Positions 25,250 through 33,631 of a DNA stretch of 53,591 bases are shown here, piece after piece (within the stretch, counting starts at the first letter, position 1; each line of letters begins with the position of its first letter). The translations under genes were made by a program, and so were the position numbers. Origin of the DNA: Sphingobium sp. (GTDB lineage Bacteria; Pseudomonadota; Alphaproteobacteria; Sphingomonadales; Sphingomonadaceae); contig JAGNYO010000011.1 of NCBI GenBank assembly GCA_017984895.1, forward strand, positions 1 through 53,591, written 5' to 3'. The notes under the pieces are model-generated. The model was given only the letters and a program-made list of their open reading frames with translations. It was not told where the DNA came from and did no database searches.

Positions 25250-26227
25250 ATGAAAGCCTTGTTGTGCGAACATTACGGGGAACCGGAAGAGCTTCAACTG
25301 CGCGATGTGCCGCTGCCTGAGCCGGGTAGTGGTCAGGTGCGGCTCCGCGTCGCGGCGACCGGCGTCAATTTCCCCGACGGGCTTATCGTCCGTAATCTAT
25401 ACCAAATTCAGCCACAGCTACCGTTCAGCCCCGGCGGCGAGGTTTCGGGCACGATTGATGCGCTGGGGGAAGGAGTGACGGATTGGGCAGTGGGCGATAG
25501 GGTTGCCGCGATGACTTTGCATGGTGGCATGGCTGAGGGGGTGCTGGTAGAGGCAAAACGTCTTGTCGCGCTGCCTGATACCATGCCTTTCGACATCGCA
25601 GCTGTTTTTATCATGGCCTATGCCACCGCGCTCCATGCTCTGAAACAACGTGCCATGCTGCAACCGGGGGAGACTCTGCTCGTGCTGGGCGCCGCAGGGG
25701 GTGTGGGTCTTGCTGCCGTGGAAGTCGGCAAGGCCATGGGAGCGCGCGTCATTGCGGCTGCGTCATCCGCAGACAAGCTGGATTTGGCCAAAGCACATGG
25801 CGCGGACGCATGTATTAATTATGCAGAGGAAAATCTGCGTGATGCTGTGCGGGCCTTGACCGGCGGAGACGGCCCCAACGTCATTTATGATCCAGTAGGC
25901 GGCGACCTTGCCGAGCCTGCCTTCCGCTCGATCGCGCCCGATGGCCGCTATCTCGTTGTGGGCTTTGCTGGCGGTGCCATCCCGTCACTGCCTTTCAATA
26001 TACCGCTGTTAAAGAGCGCATCGATCGTCGGGGTATTCTGGGGGGCGTTCACAACACGCGAACCCGCGGCGCAGCGGGACAATATGGCCCAGCTTTTCCG
26101 CTGGTATGGCGAAGGGCGGCTGCGCCCGGCCATAGACCGCCGTTTTCCCCTGACCGAGGGCGGTGCCGCCATCCGCTATCTGATGGACCGCAAGGCGCGG
26201 GGCAAGGTCGTGGTTGAGGTAAGCTAA
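25250..26227 (+). CDS. NADPH:quinone oxidoreductase-type enzyme (MDR superfamily)
   Basis: 325 residues of the zinc-free QOR branch of medium-chain dehydrogenases. It shows the N-terminal catalytic domain (ATGVNFPDGLIV, LPFSPGGEVSG) and the nucleotide-binding motif VLGAAGGVGLAAVEVGKAMGA. It lacks the zinc-ligand cysteines of alcohol dehydrogenases. Members reduce quinones, enones or 2-enoyl thioesters with NADPH. It is last of the plus-strand run starting at 21763 and converges on the ferredoxin gene. Confidence 0.9.
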   Translation: MKALLCEHYGEPEELQLRDVPLPEPGSGQVRLRVAATGVNFPDGLIVRNLYQIQPQLPFSPGGEVSGTIDALGEGVTDWAVGDRVAAMTLHGGMAEGVLVEAKRLVALPDTMPFDIAAVFIMAYATALHALKQRAMLQPGETLLVLGAAGGVGLAAVEVGKAMGARVIAAASSADKLDLAKAHGADACINYAEENLRDAVRALTGGDGPNVIYDPVGGDLAEPAFRSIAPDGRYLVVGFAGGAIPSLPFNIPLLKSASIVGVFWGAFTTREPAAQRDNMAQLFRWYGEGRLRPAIDRRFPLTEGGAAIRYLMDRKARGKVVVEVS

Positions 26228-26231
26228 GAGG

Positions 26232-26246
26232 AGGCCCGGCGGGCCT
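26232..26246. terminator. Hairpin between convergent quinone reductase and ferredoxin genes
   Basis: AGGCCC-GGC-GGGCCT is a perfect 6-bp GC-rich stem with a 3-base loop, in the 17-base gap and reaching the ferredoxin stop codon. GAGGA and TCCTC flank it and could extend the stem imperfectly. Likely bidirectional terminator. Confidence 0.5.
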
Positions 26247-26436
26247 ATTCCTCCAGACTGAGGGCGCGTTCCGGGCATGACCGCACAGCCCTGCGGGCGT
26301 TCGTCTCTTCGCCCTCGGGCACATTGATATCGCCGGGATCGAGATAGCCTTCGTCATTGAGCTGGAACAGATTGGGCGCCCAAGACCAGCACCGTGCATG
26401 CCCCTGACATTTACCGGCATCCACTTTCACGCGCAT
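26245..26436 (-). CDS. 3Fe-4S ferredoxin, P450 redox partner
   Basis: 63 residues. The start is the ATG at 26436, which overlaps the P450 stop codon as TGATG; a longer open frame upstream is not needed. Cluster ligands are Cys10, Cys16 and Cys54 in CQGHARC and RSCPERA, with His13 in the place of the fourth cysteine. The CxxHxxC-CP pattern belongs to the single-cluster 3Fe-4S type ferredoxins that feed cytochrome P450s in actinobacteria and some proteobacteria. It should pass electrons to the P450 encoded immediately upstream. No ferredoxin reductase gene is seen in the window. Confidence 0.93.
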   Translation of the reverse strand: MRVKVDAGKCQGHARCWSWAPNLFQLNDEGYLDPGDINVPEGEETNARRAVRSCPERALSLEE

Positions 26437-27674
26437 CAGACCTGCTCCCCGTCTGCCCAGTCGATCATCAAGTTCTCGACGCCAAAAACGAACCCGCCAT
26501 GCGTGGTCGGGCTGGTTCCGTTCTTGATCCTGAATTCCGGGATGCGGGCCAGCCATTCTTCCAGCCCGATCACAATTTCCCGCCGCGCCAGATGCGAACC
26601 GAGGCAGCGATGCGGGCCATAGGCGAACGCGACATGGCGATTGTCCTCCCGGTCGAGTATGATGGCATCGGGCTGCGCAAATTCGTGCGGGTCGCGATTG
26701 GCGGTCATCGAGGGACAGGCAATCAGATCACCCTTACGGATCATCACTCCGCATAGTTCGACATCGCGGGTCGCGCGCCGCACAGGAGTGATTGTAGGAA
26801 AAGCGCGCAGCATCTCTTCGACGGCAAGCTGAATCCGTTCGGGTTGTGCGCGCAGCTGAGCCTGCTGCTCCCTGTGCTGGGCCAGATAATAGAGATCGAA
26901 ACCGATCGCGGCGGCGACAGTATCCAAGCCGGCAATGAAGAGCAAAACCGCCATGCCCCGCACCTCCAGATCGGTAAGCTTGCGGCCCTCGATTTCCGCC
27001 TGAGTGACGAAGGTCATGAAATCGTCAGTCGGCTCTTTCCGGCGCAGATCACGCAATTCATCGAGAAAAACGACAACTGTGCGTGCGGCGGCGGTGCGCT
27101 GTTGCGGCGCCCCGTGCAACAGGGCGTTCGCCCACTCGACAAACTCATCGAGCCGATCTGAACTGATACCAAGAAACTGTAGGAAGATACTGACCGCAAA
27201 TGGAAAACAGAAATCATCCATTACATCGCAACTTGTGCCGCGGGCTTTAATGTCCTCGATCAGGTCAATAGCACGCTGGCGCACGATCGGCTCCATATGC
27301 ATGACGCGGCGAGGCGAAAGCAGCTGGTTGAGCAGCGAGCGCCAGTGACCATGGGCTGGAGGGTCGATCTCCAGCGGAATCATCGGCCAGTCCTCGCCCA
27401 GCGCCGAGGAAAAGATGTTCCGGTTGCTGGAGAAGGTTACGCCATCTTGCAGCACCTGGCGCTGGTCCTCGGCCTTCACCACGACCCAGGTGCCTTCGCC
27501 ATTACGGGTGTTGCCCGGAGCGAAAAATAGTGGTGGGCCGGAATGCAGCACGCTGATCGCGGCATGGGGATCGCCCATAGGTGTGGGCTGCATGCCTGGC
27601 CCGGTGAACAGATTGAACTGCCCAATCAGTTCCACGGGAACATGATCGGGCACAGGCTGTGCCGCGGCGCGCAT
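26436..27674 (-). CDS. Cytochrome P450, P450cam-like
   Basis: 412 residues, soluble bacterial class. I-helix oxygen-activation motif AGLDTVAAAIG, ExxR motif in EEMLRAF, and heme-binding FAYGPHRCLG with Cys357 as the iron ligand. The stretch LGSHLARREIVIGLEEWLARIPEF and the C-terminal FVFGVENLMIDW resemble the P450cam (CYP101) family, whose members hydroxylate monoterpenoids; I recognise this by eye and cannot give an identity. It probably makes a hydroxylated intermediate for the PQQ dehydrogenases. Translation is coupled to the ferredoxin through TGATG. A copy of the cluster motif lies 23 bases before its start. Confidence 0.93.
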   Translation of the reverse strand: MRAAAQPVPDHVPVELIGQFNLFTGPGMQPTPMGDPHAAISVLHSGPPLFFAPGNTRNGEGTWVVVKAEDQRQVLQDGVTFSSNRNIFSSALGEDWPMIPLEIDPPAHGHWRSLLNQLLSPRRVMHMEPIVRQRAIDLIEDIKARGTSCDVMDDFCFPFAVSIFLQFLGISSDRLDEFVEWANALLHGAPQQRTAAARTVVVFLDELRDLRRKEPTDDFMTFVTQAEIEGRKLTDLEVRGMAVLLFIAGLDTVAAAIGFDLYYLAQHREQQAQLRAQPERIQLAVEEMLRAFPTITPVRRATRDVELCGVMIRKGDLIACPSMTANRDPHEFAQPDAIILDREDNRHVAFAYGPHRCLGSHLARREIVIGLEEWLARIPEFRIKNGTSPTTHGGFVFGVENLMIDWADGEQV

Positions 27675-27696
27675 CGCGGAATTCCTCTCTCAATAT

Positions 27697-27718
27697 TGCA
27701 TTTAGGTATAAAATATGA
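27697..27718 (+). promoter_or_regulatory. Cluster motif copy b (TGCATTTAGGTATA)
   Basis: TGCATTTAGGTATA followed by AAATATG lies just before the P450 start at 27674. It fits the other copies if one base is missing after TTTA. At this distance a bound repressor would block the promoter or early transcript of the P450 gene. Confidence 0.5.
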
Positions 27719-27813
27719 GGATGAAGAAAAGAGTCAATCACTTCCTTGACGCGCGAGGAGATGCCCGCTCATTTTTAATAGAAATAACGATTGCCGGTTT
27801 CGCTATGGCGTGT

Positions 27814-28632
27814 TTAGCGGCCGGTGAAAGAGGGTGCGCGGCGTTCGCGGAATGCGGAGACGCCCTCGCTATAATCTTCCGTGAAACCGAGCCGCTGCTG
27901 CGTATCGCGCTCCATGTCGAGTTGATCGCTGAAACTATTGCGCCATGCCGCGCGCATCCCTTGGCGTATAGCGGCAAGCGAACCCGGTGCCTTGGCCGCC
28001 AGGCCTTGCGCGAAGGCAAGAGCTGCCGGCATGAGTTGCTCCTCCTCCACGCATTTCCAGATCATGCCCCACTGCGCAGCCTGGGGTGCGGTAATCGCCT
28101 CACCGGAAAGGGCAAAGGCGAGCGCGCGCTGCGGCCCCAGCAACCGAGGCAGGAGCCATGTCGCGCCACAATCGGGAGACAGGCCAATATTGACAAAGGA
28201 GAGAATGAACCGCGCGTGCTCAGCCGCGAAGCACACGTCAGATGCGAGAGCGAGGCTGACGCCGGCGCCTGCTGCTACGCCGTTTACCGCGCACACAACC
28301 GGCTTTTGCAAGGCATCGAGCTTGCGAAGGAGCGGGTTATACTCCCTGTCCAATGTCAGGCTGAGGTCATGCTTCTCGCCATTGTTCAGAGGCTTGCGCT
28401 CTCCCAGATCCTGCCCCGCGCAAAAGCCACGTCCCGCGCCGGTAACGAGCAGGCAGCGGACTTCAGCATCCGCCACGGCGTCATCGATCGCTTCGTTTAG
28501 CTCCCTGCGCATCACCGCATTGACCGAGTTGAGGTGATCGGGACGTTCGAGGGTTATGATCGCCACACGCTGTTCCACCGAATAGCGGATGGTTTCCTTG
28601 CTTTCAGTCATGGGATTGCGCCACTGCCTCAT
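27814..28632 (-). CDS. Enoyl-CoA hydratase/isomerase, PaaG-like
   Basis: 272 residues. The start at 28632 overlaps the flavin reductase stop (ATGA); the ATG at 28611 is an alternative. Crotonase motifs are RGFCAGQDLGER and NGVAAGAGVSLALASDVCFAA. The catalytic region FVNIGLSPDCGATWLLPRLLG has an Asp where hydratases have Glu, which is the pattern of the isomerase PaaG (ring-1,2-epoxyphenylacetyl-CoA isomerase) and related delta-3,delta-2 enoyl-CoA isomerases. A double-bond or epoxide isomerisation on a CoA ester is therefore more likely than hydration. Third in an operon with another PaaG-like protein and a flavin reductase. Confidence 0.9.
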   Translation of the reverse strand: MRQWRNPMTESKETIRYSVEQRVAIITLERPDHLNSVNAVMRRELNEAIDDAVADAEVRCLLVTGAGRGFCAGQDLGERKPLNNGEKHDLSLTLDREYNPLLRKLDALQKPVVCAVNGVAAGAGVSLALASDVCFAAEHARFILSFVNIGLSPDCGATWLLPRLLGPQRALAFALSGEAITAPQAAQWGMIWKCVEEEQLMPAALAFAQGLAAKAPGSLAAIRQGMRAAWRNSFSDQLDMERDTQQRLGFTEDYSEGVSAFRERRAPSFTGR

Positions 28633-29273
28633 TCCTGCCCAGCATTTTTCCAGTCCGGATCATATGCTGGCCGCTCCATCTGAAACTGGTCCGTTCCACG
28701 CGCATACCATCCGCTGCCATGCGTGCGGCCTATGAGGTGCATTGCGGGCGTATCGAGATAGAGCTTGTCGGGATTGGAGATGAATTCGTCCGCGATGTGC
28801 GCCACCAGGATTTCGCCGATTACGATAGTCTGCGACGCACCTATATCGCACGCCATCACCTTGCGACATTCGAAGCTGACCGGGCTTGTGGCGATACGCG
28901 GCGGTGCGACAGCAACCGAGGCAGCCGTCTCCAGGCTCGCATAGTCAATTTCGCTGACATCCGCAGGAGCATCGACGCTGGAGAGGTTCATCGCCTCCGC
29001 ATCCTGCTCGCGCACTAGATTGACGACGAATTCTCCGGTCCTGACAATGTTTGCCGCCGTGTTCTTGAGCATCCGCGTGCGTGGCTCCTTCAGCATGCAA
29101 ATCATCACCATTGGTGGTTCGATGCCCGCAACATTGAAGAAGCTGTAGGGTGCGGCGTTGACGATGCCCTGTTCCGACTGGCTGGTAATCCAGGCGATCG
29201 GGCGCGGGGTTACGGTGGAGTTGAGGATCTTGTAGCACGCTATCATCGGCATGGTTCGCAGGTCATACTGCAT
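28629..29273 (-). CDS. Flavin reductase-domain protein
   Basis: 214 residues from the ATG at 29273, which has AAGGAGCG upstream and follows the preceding stop by 14 bases; an open frame extending further upstream overlaps the neighbour and is rejected. The flavin reductase-like (split beta-barrel) pattern is visible: YKILNSTVTPRPIAWITS, NAAPYSFFNVAG, PPMVMICM, EFVVNLV. Such proteins supply reduced FMN to two-component monooxygenases. The luciferase-like enzyme at 24192 is the only obvious acceptor in the window. It is encoded between two PaaG-like isomerase genes with tight spacing. Confidence 0.88.
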   Translation of the reverse strand: MQYDLRTMPMIACYKILNSTVTPRPIAWITSQSEQGIVNAAPYSFFNVAGIEPPMVMICMLKEPRTRMLKNTAANIVRTGEFVVNLVREQDAEAMNLSSVDAPADVSEIDYASLETAASVAVAPPRIATSPVSFECRKVMACDIGASQTIVIGEILVAHIADEFISNPDKLYLDTPAMHLIGRTHGSGWYARGTDQFQMERPAYDPDWKNAGQE

Positions 29274-29287
29274 GGCGGAACGCTCCT

Positions 29288-30103
29288 TCAGTTCTGCTGC
29301 TCGGCGGCGGCCTTCTTCGCCGCGGCGCGCGCCAACACGGCCTCTCTGGCGGCTTTCACCTCTGGCCCGGCCTGCGCGGTGTGGCAATAGACCAACTCAA
29401 GCGAGTGACAACCGTGAAGATCTGAGCTTTCCGCCATATGCAGCAGGCGCTTGCTTAATTCAGCCGCATGCCGATTGACGAGTTGGCGGGCGAACGCGAG
29501 CGCTTCCTCGACAACTGAACCCGGTGGCAAGAGACGGCTGACTAACCCCAGTGTTTCGGCCTCGCATGCGTGGACTGTCCTGCCGGAGTAAATGATCTCA
29601 GCAGCTTTTTGCCGCCCTAGCCGCCGTCCGAGAAACCAGGCTGCGCCGCCATCAGGCACGAGGCCGTATGCTATGAAAGGAGCAGAAAACTGTGCATTAT
29701 CCGCGCAGTATACCAAGTCGCAAGCAAGCGCCAAGCTCCATGAAACGCCATGTGCACCGCCTTCCACAGCCGCGATAGTGGGGCAGGGGAGGGCGCGCAG
29801 GCGGGCAATGATCCGTTGGCCCATTTCCAACCGCGCGGCAAGTGCCAGAGCGCCTTCGCCACGGCTGGGCGGCATCTTAACATCGCCACCGTTGCTGAAA
29901 TGCCCTTGCGCACCGCACAGGATGACAGCACGCGGAGGTGTGCCACGTTCAATGGCATCCAGCGCTGCGGAAAATTCTTCCCACATGGTGAAGGAGACGG
30001 TGTTCTTGGCTTGGGGGCGGTTCATCGTCAGCAGAACGATGTCTCCTTCCACGTGCTCCAACAACAGTTCCGGCACCGATACGTCCATCATGCGTTCTCC
30101 CAT
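29288..30103 (-). CDS. Enoyl-CoA hydratase/isomerase, PaaG-like (second)
   Basis: 271 residues. Motifs: GHFSNGGDVKM (the usual SAG becomes SNG), VEGGAHGVSWSLALACDLVYCAD, and FSAPFIAYGLVPDGGAAWFLGRRLG with an Asp in the PaaG catalytic position. An Ala/Lys-rich tail (ARAAAKKAAAE) ends the protein. First gene of the three-gene minus-strand unit, divergent from the esterase; a copy of the cluster motif (30151) lies 48 bases upstream. It probably isomerises an unsaturated CoA ester. Confidence 0.9.
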   Translation of the reverse strand: MGERMMDVSVPELLLEHVEGDIVLLTMNRPQAKNTVSFTMWEEFSAALDAIERGTPPRAVILCGAQGHFSNGGDVKMPPSRGEGALALAARLEMGQRIIARLRALPCPTIAAVEGGAHGVSWSLALACDLVYCADNAQFSAPFIAYGLVPDGGAAWFLGRRLGRQKAAEIIYSGRTVHACEAETLGLVSRLLPPGSVVEEALAFARQLVNRHAAELSKRLLHMAESSDLHGCHSLELVYCHTAQAGPEVKAAREAVLARAAAKKAAAEQQN

Positions 30104-30150
30104 ATCATAAATGCTAATAGGTTCGGCCCTCGGGTCAAGGCAAGGAATTT

Positions 30151-30172
30151 TGCATTTAAGATCAATTTTTAT
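30151..30172 (+). promoter_or_regulatory. Cluster motif copy c (TGCATTTAAGATCA)
   Basis: TGCATTTAAGATCA followed by ATTTTTA lies between the divergent PaaG-like (start 30103) and esterase (start 30249) genes. Matches the other copies at TGCA-Y-TTAA, G10 and A14. Candidate shared operator. Confidence 0.55.
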
Positions 30173-30248
30173 TACTCATTTGTGGAGGAGTCGGCCTGCG
30201 TCATTATCAGGCAACGCGATCGTTCATACAGGTCGGGAAGGAGTGGCC

Positions 30249-31826
30249 GTGAGTCGAAAGGTCCGGGAAAAGTTTCTCCATTCGTGGGCAAGCGCTGCCT
30301 TATCGATATTATGGCTCGTGTTGGCGATTTTCTTTGTAGGCGGGCCGGCTTCTGCGAATAAACGGCAGGCTGATCCGAAGGGACCGGTCGTGTCCACCCA
30401 TGTTGGCAAGGTGCGCGGCGTGGCGATGGGTGCCGGGGCCGCTTGGCGTGGCATCCCGTTTGCCGCGCCGCCTGTGGGAGCCTTGCGGTGGCGTGAGGCG
30501 CGACCGGCGCAAGGCTGGCGTGGCGTGCGCGATGCGAGTGCGTTCGGCGCCGACTGCGTCCAGCCTCAACGCGATGGCAAGCCAACGGCGAGGCAAAGCG
30601 AGGATTGCCTTACCCTGAGCGTAATCACCCCTAACCGCGCAGCGCGCGGACTGTCGGTCTTGGTATCGGTGCACGGAGGTGCCTTTTTCGTTGGTTCGGG
30701 GCGGTATATTGCCGAACATGACCTGTCACCCATTGTGCAGCGCGGCGTAATCCTTGTTTCAGCCAATTACCGACTTGGGCGCTTAGGCTTTTTTGCTCAC
30801 CCGGCGCTTAGGGAAGAGGCGGGCAGGGGCACGGGCAATTTCTGGCTGAGCGATCAGATTGAAGCACTGCGCTGGGTCAGGATGAATATTCATGCATTCG
30901 GGGGCGATCCAGAGAAAGTCACGATACTGGGCTGTTCCGCAGGCGGTTCGAGCATCAATTCGCTGATGGCGTCCCCTGCGGCGCGGGGCTTGTTTGCGCG
31001 CGCGTCCGCCCATTCTGGCGGAGGGCTGTTCAATGCTTCGCGTCCCCTTGACCATGCGGAGCGCGAAGGAATAGCGTTCGCCGCGCGTCTGGGTGTTGAG
31101 GACAGGGGGCCCCATGGTCTGGCCGCCCTGCGACGCCTAGATTCCGCGATGATCCTGTATGGAGATCCAGGCCCTCCGAACTTTGGGGCGATCGAGGACG
31201 GCGCTTTGCTGCCCAAGGCCGTCTCCCTGATCTTTGCAGAGGGCAAGCAGGCGGCGGTGCCCTATATTGCGGGTTCCACCAGCAACGAGGCAAGCGTTTT
31301 TGGGCTGATGGGGTTTGACGCCGCCGTGATGAAGCAGCGTTTCGGGATTGACCTGGCAGAGCTGCGGCCCCTTTATGAAGCGCAGGGGCCATTACATGAG
31401 GCTGAGCTTTTACGTCGGGTGCAGACTGATTTTATCTTTACGTCCGCCTCAATGGGCATGACAGCGCTGGCCTCCCGTCATGCTCCCGCATGGTCCTATT
31501 ATTTCGATTATGTTCCCGCCGCCGAACGCGCGACCTCGCCCGGCGCGCCGCATTGTGCGGATATGGAATATTTGTTCGGCCTGCGTGATAGTCCGTCCGC
31601 CGCCCAGCATATTACAGCGCTCTGGCGCGATTACTGGACCAATTTCATTCGCGCCGGAGATCCTAATGGCCTAGGGCTGCCGGCCTGGCCGCACATGTCG
31701 GAGCATCATATTTCACCGCTCGTGATCCGTGATACGTTTGCCGCGCAGCCCGGTTTTCAAGAGGCTGTCATCCGCTACTGGCATGCGAAATGGCAAAAGG
31801 AAAGCGGTGCGCTTATCCTGCCCTGA
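30249..31826 (+). CDS. Type-B carboxylesterase, secreted
   Basis: 525 residues from the GTG at 30249, chosen because AGGAG precedes it by 5-6 bases and it is followed by a signal peptide (KVREKFLHSW then a hydrophobic run ending PASA). The frame continues upstream without a good start. Alpha/beta-hydrolase features: VHGGAFFVGSG (oxyanion hole), the nucleophile elbow GCSAGGSS where Cys replaces the common Glu, a Glu in STSNEASVFG, and the catalytic His in GAPHCADMEYLFG. It should hydrolyse an ester in the periplasm or outside, which fits as the entry step of the pathway. Divergent from the PaaG-like operon with the cluster motif between them. Confidence 0.92.
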   Translation: MSRKVREKFLHSWASAALSILWLVLAIFFVGGPASANKRQADPKGPVVSTHVGKVRGVAMGAGAAWRGIPFAAPPVGALRWREARPAQGWRGVRDASAFGADCVQPQRDGKPTARQSEDCLTLSVITPNRAARGLSVLVSVHGGAFFVGSGRYIAEHDLSPIVQRGVILVSANYRLGRLGFFAHPALREEAGRGTGNFWLSDQIEALRWVRMNIHAFGGDPEKVTILGCSAGGSSINSLMASPAARGLFARASAHSGGGLFNASRPLDHAEREGIAFAARLGVEDRGPHGLAALRRLDSAMILYGDPGPPNFGAIEDGALLPKAVSLIFAEGKQAAVPYIAGSTSNEASVFGLMGFDAAVMKQRFGIDLAELRPLYEAQGPLHEAELLRRVQTDFIFTSASMGMTALASRHAPAWSYYFDYVPAAERATSPGAPHCADMEYLFGLRDSPSAAQHITALWRDYWTNFIRAGDPNGLGLPAWPHMSEHHISPLVIRDTFAAQPGFQEAVIRYWHAKWQKESGALILP

Positions 31827-31891
31827 TAGCATGGCGCGACGAAAACGCCGGCTATCCCGTCGACAAAACGGCGCGGCTGGCGGGCTTGATC

Positions 31892-33580
31892 TTAGTTCGT
31901 CTCGTCCAGCAGCCTGCGGCCAATGACCTGTGCCTGAATTTCTCCGGCACCCTCGAAAATATTGAGGATGCGCGCGTCGGCCAGAAGCCGGCTCACCTCA
32001 TATTCGGTAGCAAAGCCATTGCCGCCGTGGATTTGCAGCGCATTGTCAGCCGCGGCCCAGGCGACACGGGCGCCCAGCAGCTTTGCCATGCCCGCCTCGA
32101 GATCGCTGCGCTTGTCCTGATCCTTCTGTCGTGCCGCGAAATAAGTGAGCTGCCGCGCGGCCATGATTTCGGCTGCCATCATCGCCAGCTTGTTGGCGAC
32201 CCGTGGAAATTCGATAATCGCCCGGCCGAACTGTTTGCGGTCAAGCGCATAACCAAGCCCCTTGTCCAGCGCCGCCTGCGCCACGCCAACGGCGCGTGCG
32301 GCAGTCTGGATGCGGGCGCTTTCAAACGTCGCCATCAATTGCTTAAAGCCCTGTCCTTCAACCCCGCCGAGCAGATTGGCAGCAGGCACGCGGAAATCGT
32401 CGAAGCCGATCTCATATTCCTTCATGCCGCGGTAGCCGATCACCTCAATCTCGCTGCCGCTCATCCCTGGCGTCGGGAAGGGGGCTGTCACGGTGCCCCG
32501 TTGCTTGGGCGCCAGCAGCATCGAAAGGCCGCTATAATTGGCGGTTGCCGGGTCGGTGCGGACCAGCAGCGCCATCACATCCGCGCGGGCGGCATGGGTG
32601 ATCCATGTCTTGTTGCCTTTGACCCGATATTCCTCATCGACCAGCACCGCACGCGTGCGCAACGAACCCAAGTCGGACCCGGTGTCAGGTTCTGTGAACA
32701 CAGCGGTCGGCAAAATCTCCGCCGAAGCGATTGCGGGAAGCCAGTGCGCCTTTTGCTCAGGAGTGCCGCCGTAAATAATCAGCTCAGCGGCGATTTCCGA
32801 TCGTGTGGCTAGGCTACCCACGCCGATCCACGCACGTGACAACTCTTCGGAAACCACGCACATTGCGGTCTTGCCCATACCAAGGCCGCCGAATTCTTCG
32901 GGGATGGTAAGGCCGAACACGCCCATGGCGCCGAGTTCATCGATGAGAGGCAGGGGGATCAGTTCGTCTTTGAGATGCCATTCATGTGCATAGGGTGCGA
33001 TCTTTTCATTGGCGAACGCAAAAAACTGGTCGCGGATAAGCTGCGTAGTGTCGTCCAGCCCGGCATTTTCGAGGATTGCCTGGCCGCGCTGGTCGGCCAG
33101 AAAAGCGGCAATCGCCGTCTTGACCGCCTGTGTCGCGCCCTTGCGGCGCACCAGCGACAATGCCTCTCTATCCAGCAGGGCGAGGTGTGCAGGGTCGTCA
33201 CTCAGGTCCGCCGGTCGGATGATCTCCCCCTGGTTCATCGGGATGCCGCCGGCCAGCTGGGCGCTATATTCGCCAAACAAAAGCTGGACGAGCAGTGCCT
33301 CGGTTTCACCGAACAGATCCTCCGAGGACAGACGCTCCGCCCATGCAGACACTTCCCGCAGCGCTGCCGCATAGGTGGCATACCAGCCCAGACCATGAAC
33401 GATATGTTGGTCGGCATCGGCAAGGTGCCGGTCTATCTTGCCATTTTGGTCGACAATACGCGCCTTTACCTTTGGTGTAACCGCGGCGACAAAGGCTTCG
33501 GCTTCACAAGCGGCACGCAAGAGCAGGGAAGGCAGGTCTGGCAAGAGAGCCGGGGTCATCACAGCGTTCATCGTCATCAT
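31892..33580 (-). CDS. Acyl-CoA dehydrogenase with N-terminal extension, methylsuccinyl-CoA dehydrogenase-like
   Basis: 562 residues. The acyl-CoA dehydrogenase core starts near 175 and ends with FEGAGEIQAQVIGRRLL containing the expected catalytic Glu region. An extra N-terminal domain of about 170 residues contains YSAQLAGGIPMNQGEIIRPADL. This long form with that motif is what I recognise from (2S)-methylsuccinyl-CoA dehydrogenase of the ethylmalonyl-CoA pathway. No crotonyl-CoA carboxylase/reductase is in the window, so the substrate here may be another branched or dicarboxylic acyl-CoA. It is last of a four-gene unit (dehydrogenase, thiolase, CoA-transferase, this gene). Confidence 0.9.
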   Translation of the reverse strand: MMTMNAVMTPALLPDLPSLLLRAACEAEAFVAAVTPKVKARIVDQNGKIDRHLADADQHIVHGLGWYATYAAALREVSAWAERLSSEDLFGETEALLVQLLFGEYSAQLAGGIPMNQGEIIRPADLSDDPAHLALLDREALSLVRRKGATQAVKTAIAAFLADQRGQAILENAGLDDTTQLIRDQFFAFANEKIAPYAHEWHLKDELIPLPLIDELGAMGVFGLTIPEEFGGLGMGKTAMCVVSEELSRAWIGVGSLATRSEIAAELIIYGGTPEQKAHWLPAIASAEILPTAVFTEPDTGSDLGSLRTRAVLVDEEYRVKGNKTWITHAARADVMALLVRTDPATANYSGLSMLLAPKQRGTVTAPFPTPGMSGSEIEVIGYRGMKEYEIGFDDFRVPAANLLGGVEGQGFKQLMATFESARIQTAARAVGVAQAALDKGLGYALDRKQFGRAIIEFPRVANKLAMMAAEIMAARQLTYFAARQKDQDKRSDLEAGMAKLLGARVAWAAADNALQIHGGNGFATEYEVSRLLADARILNIFEGAGEIQAQVIGRRLLDETN

Positions 33581-33631
33581 TCCATAAGATCAGGCGCAGC
33601 ATGCACAGGCTGCGGTTCTTGAAGGATTTTG

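Noticed and set aside
27715-28500. A 261-codon plus-strand frame over the PaaG-like gene
   Set aside because: Antisense shadow; the minus-strand crotonase motifs are unambiguous.
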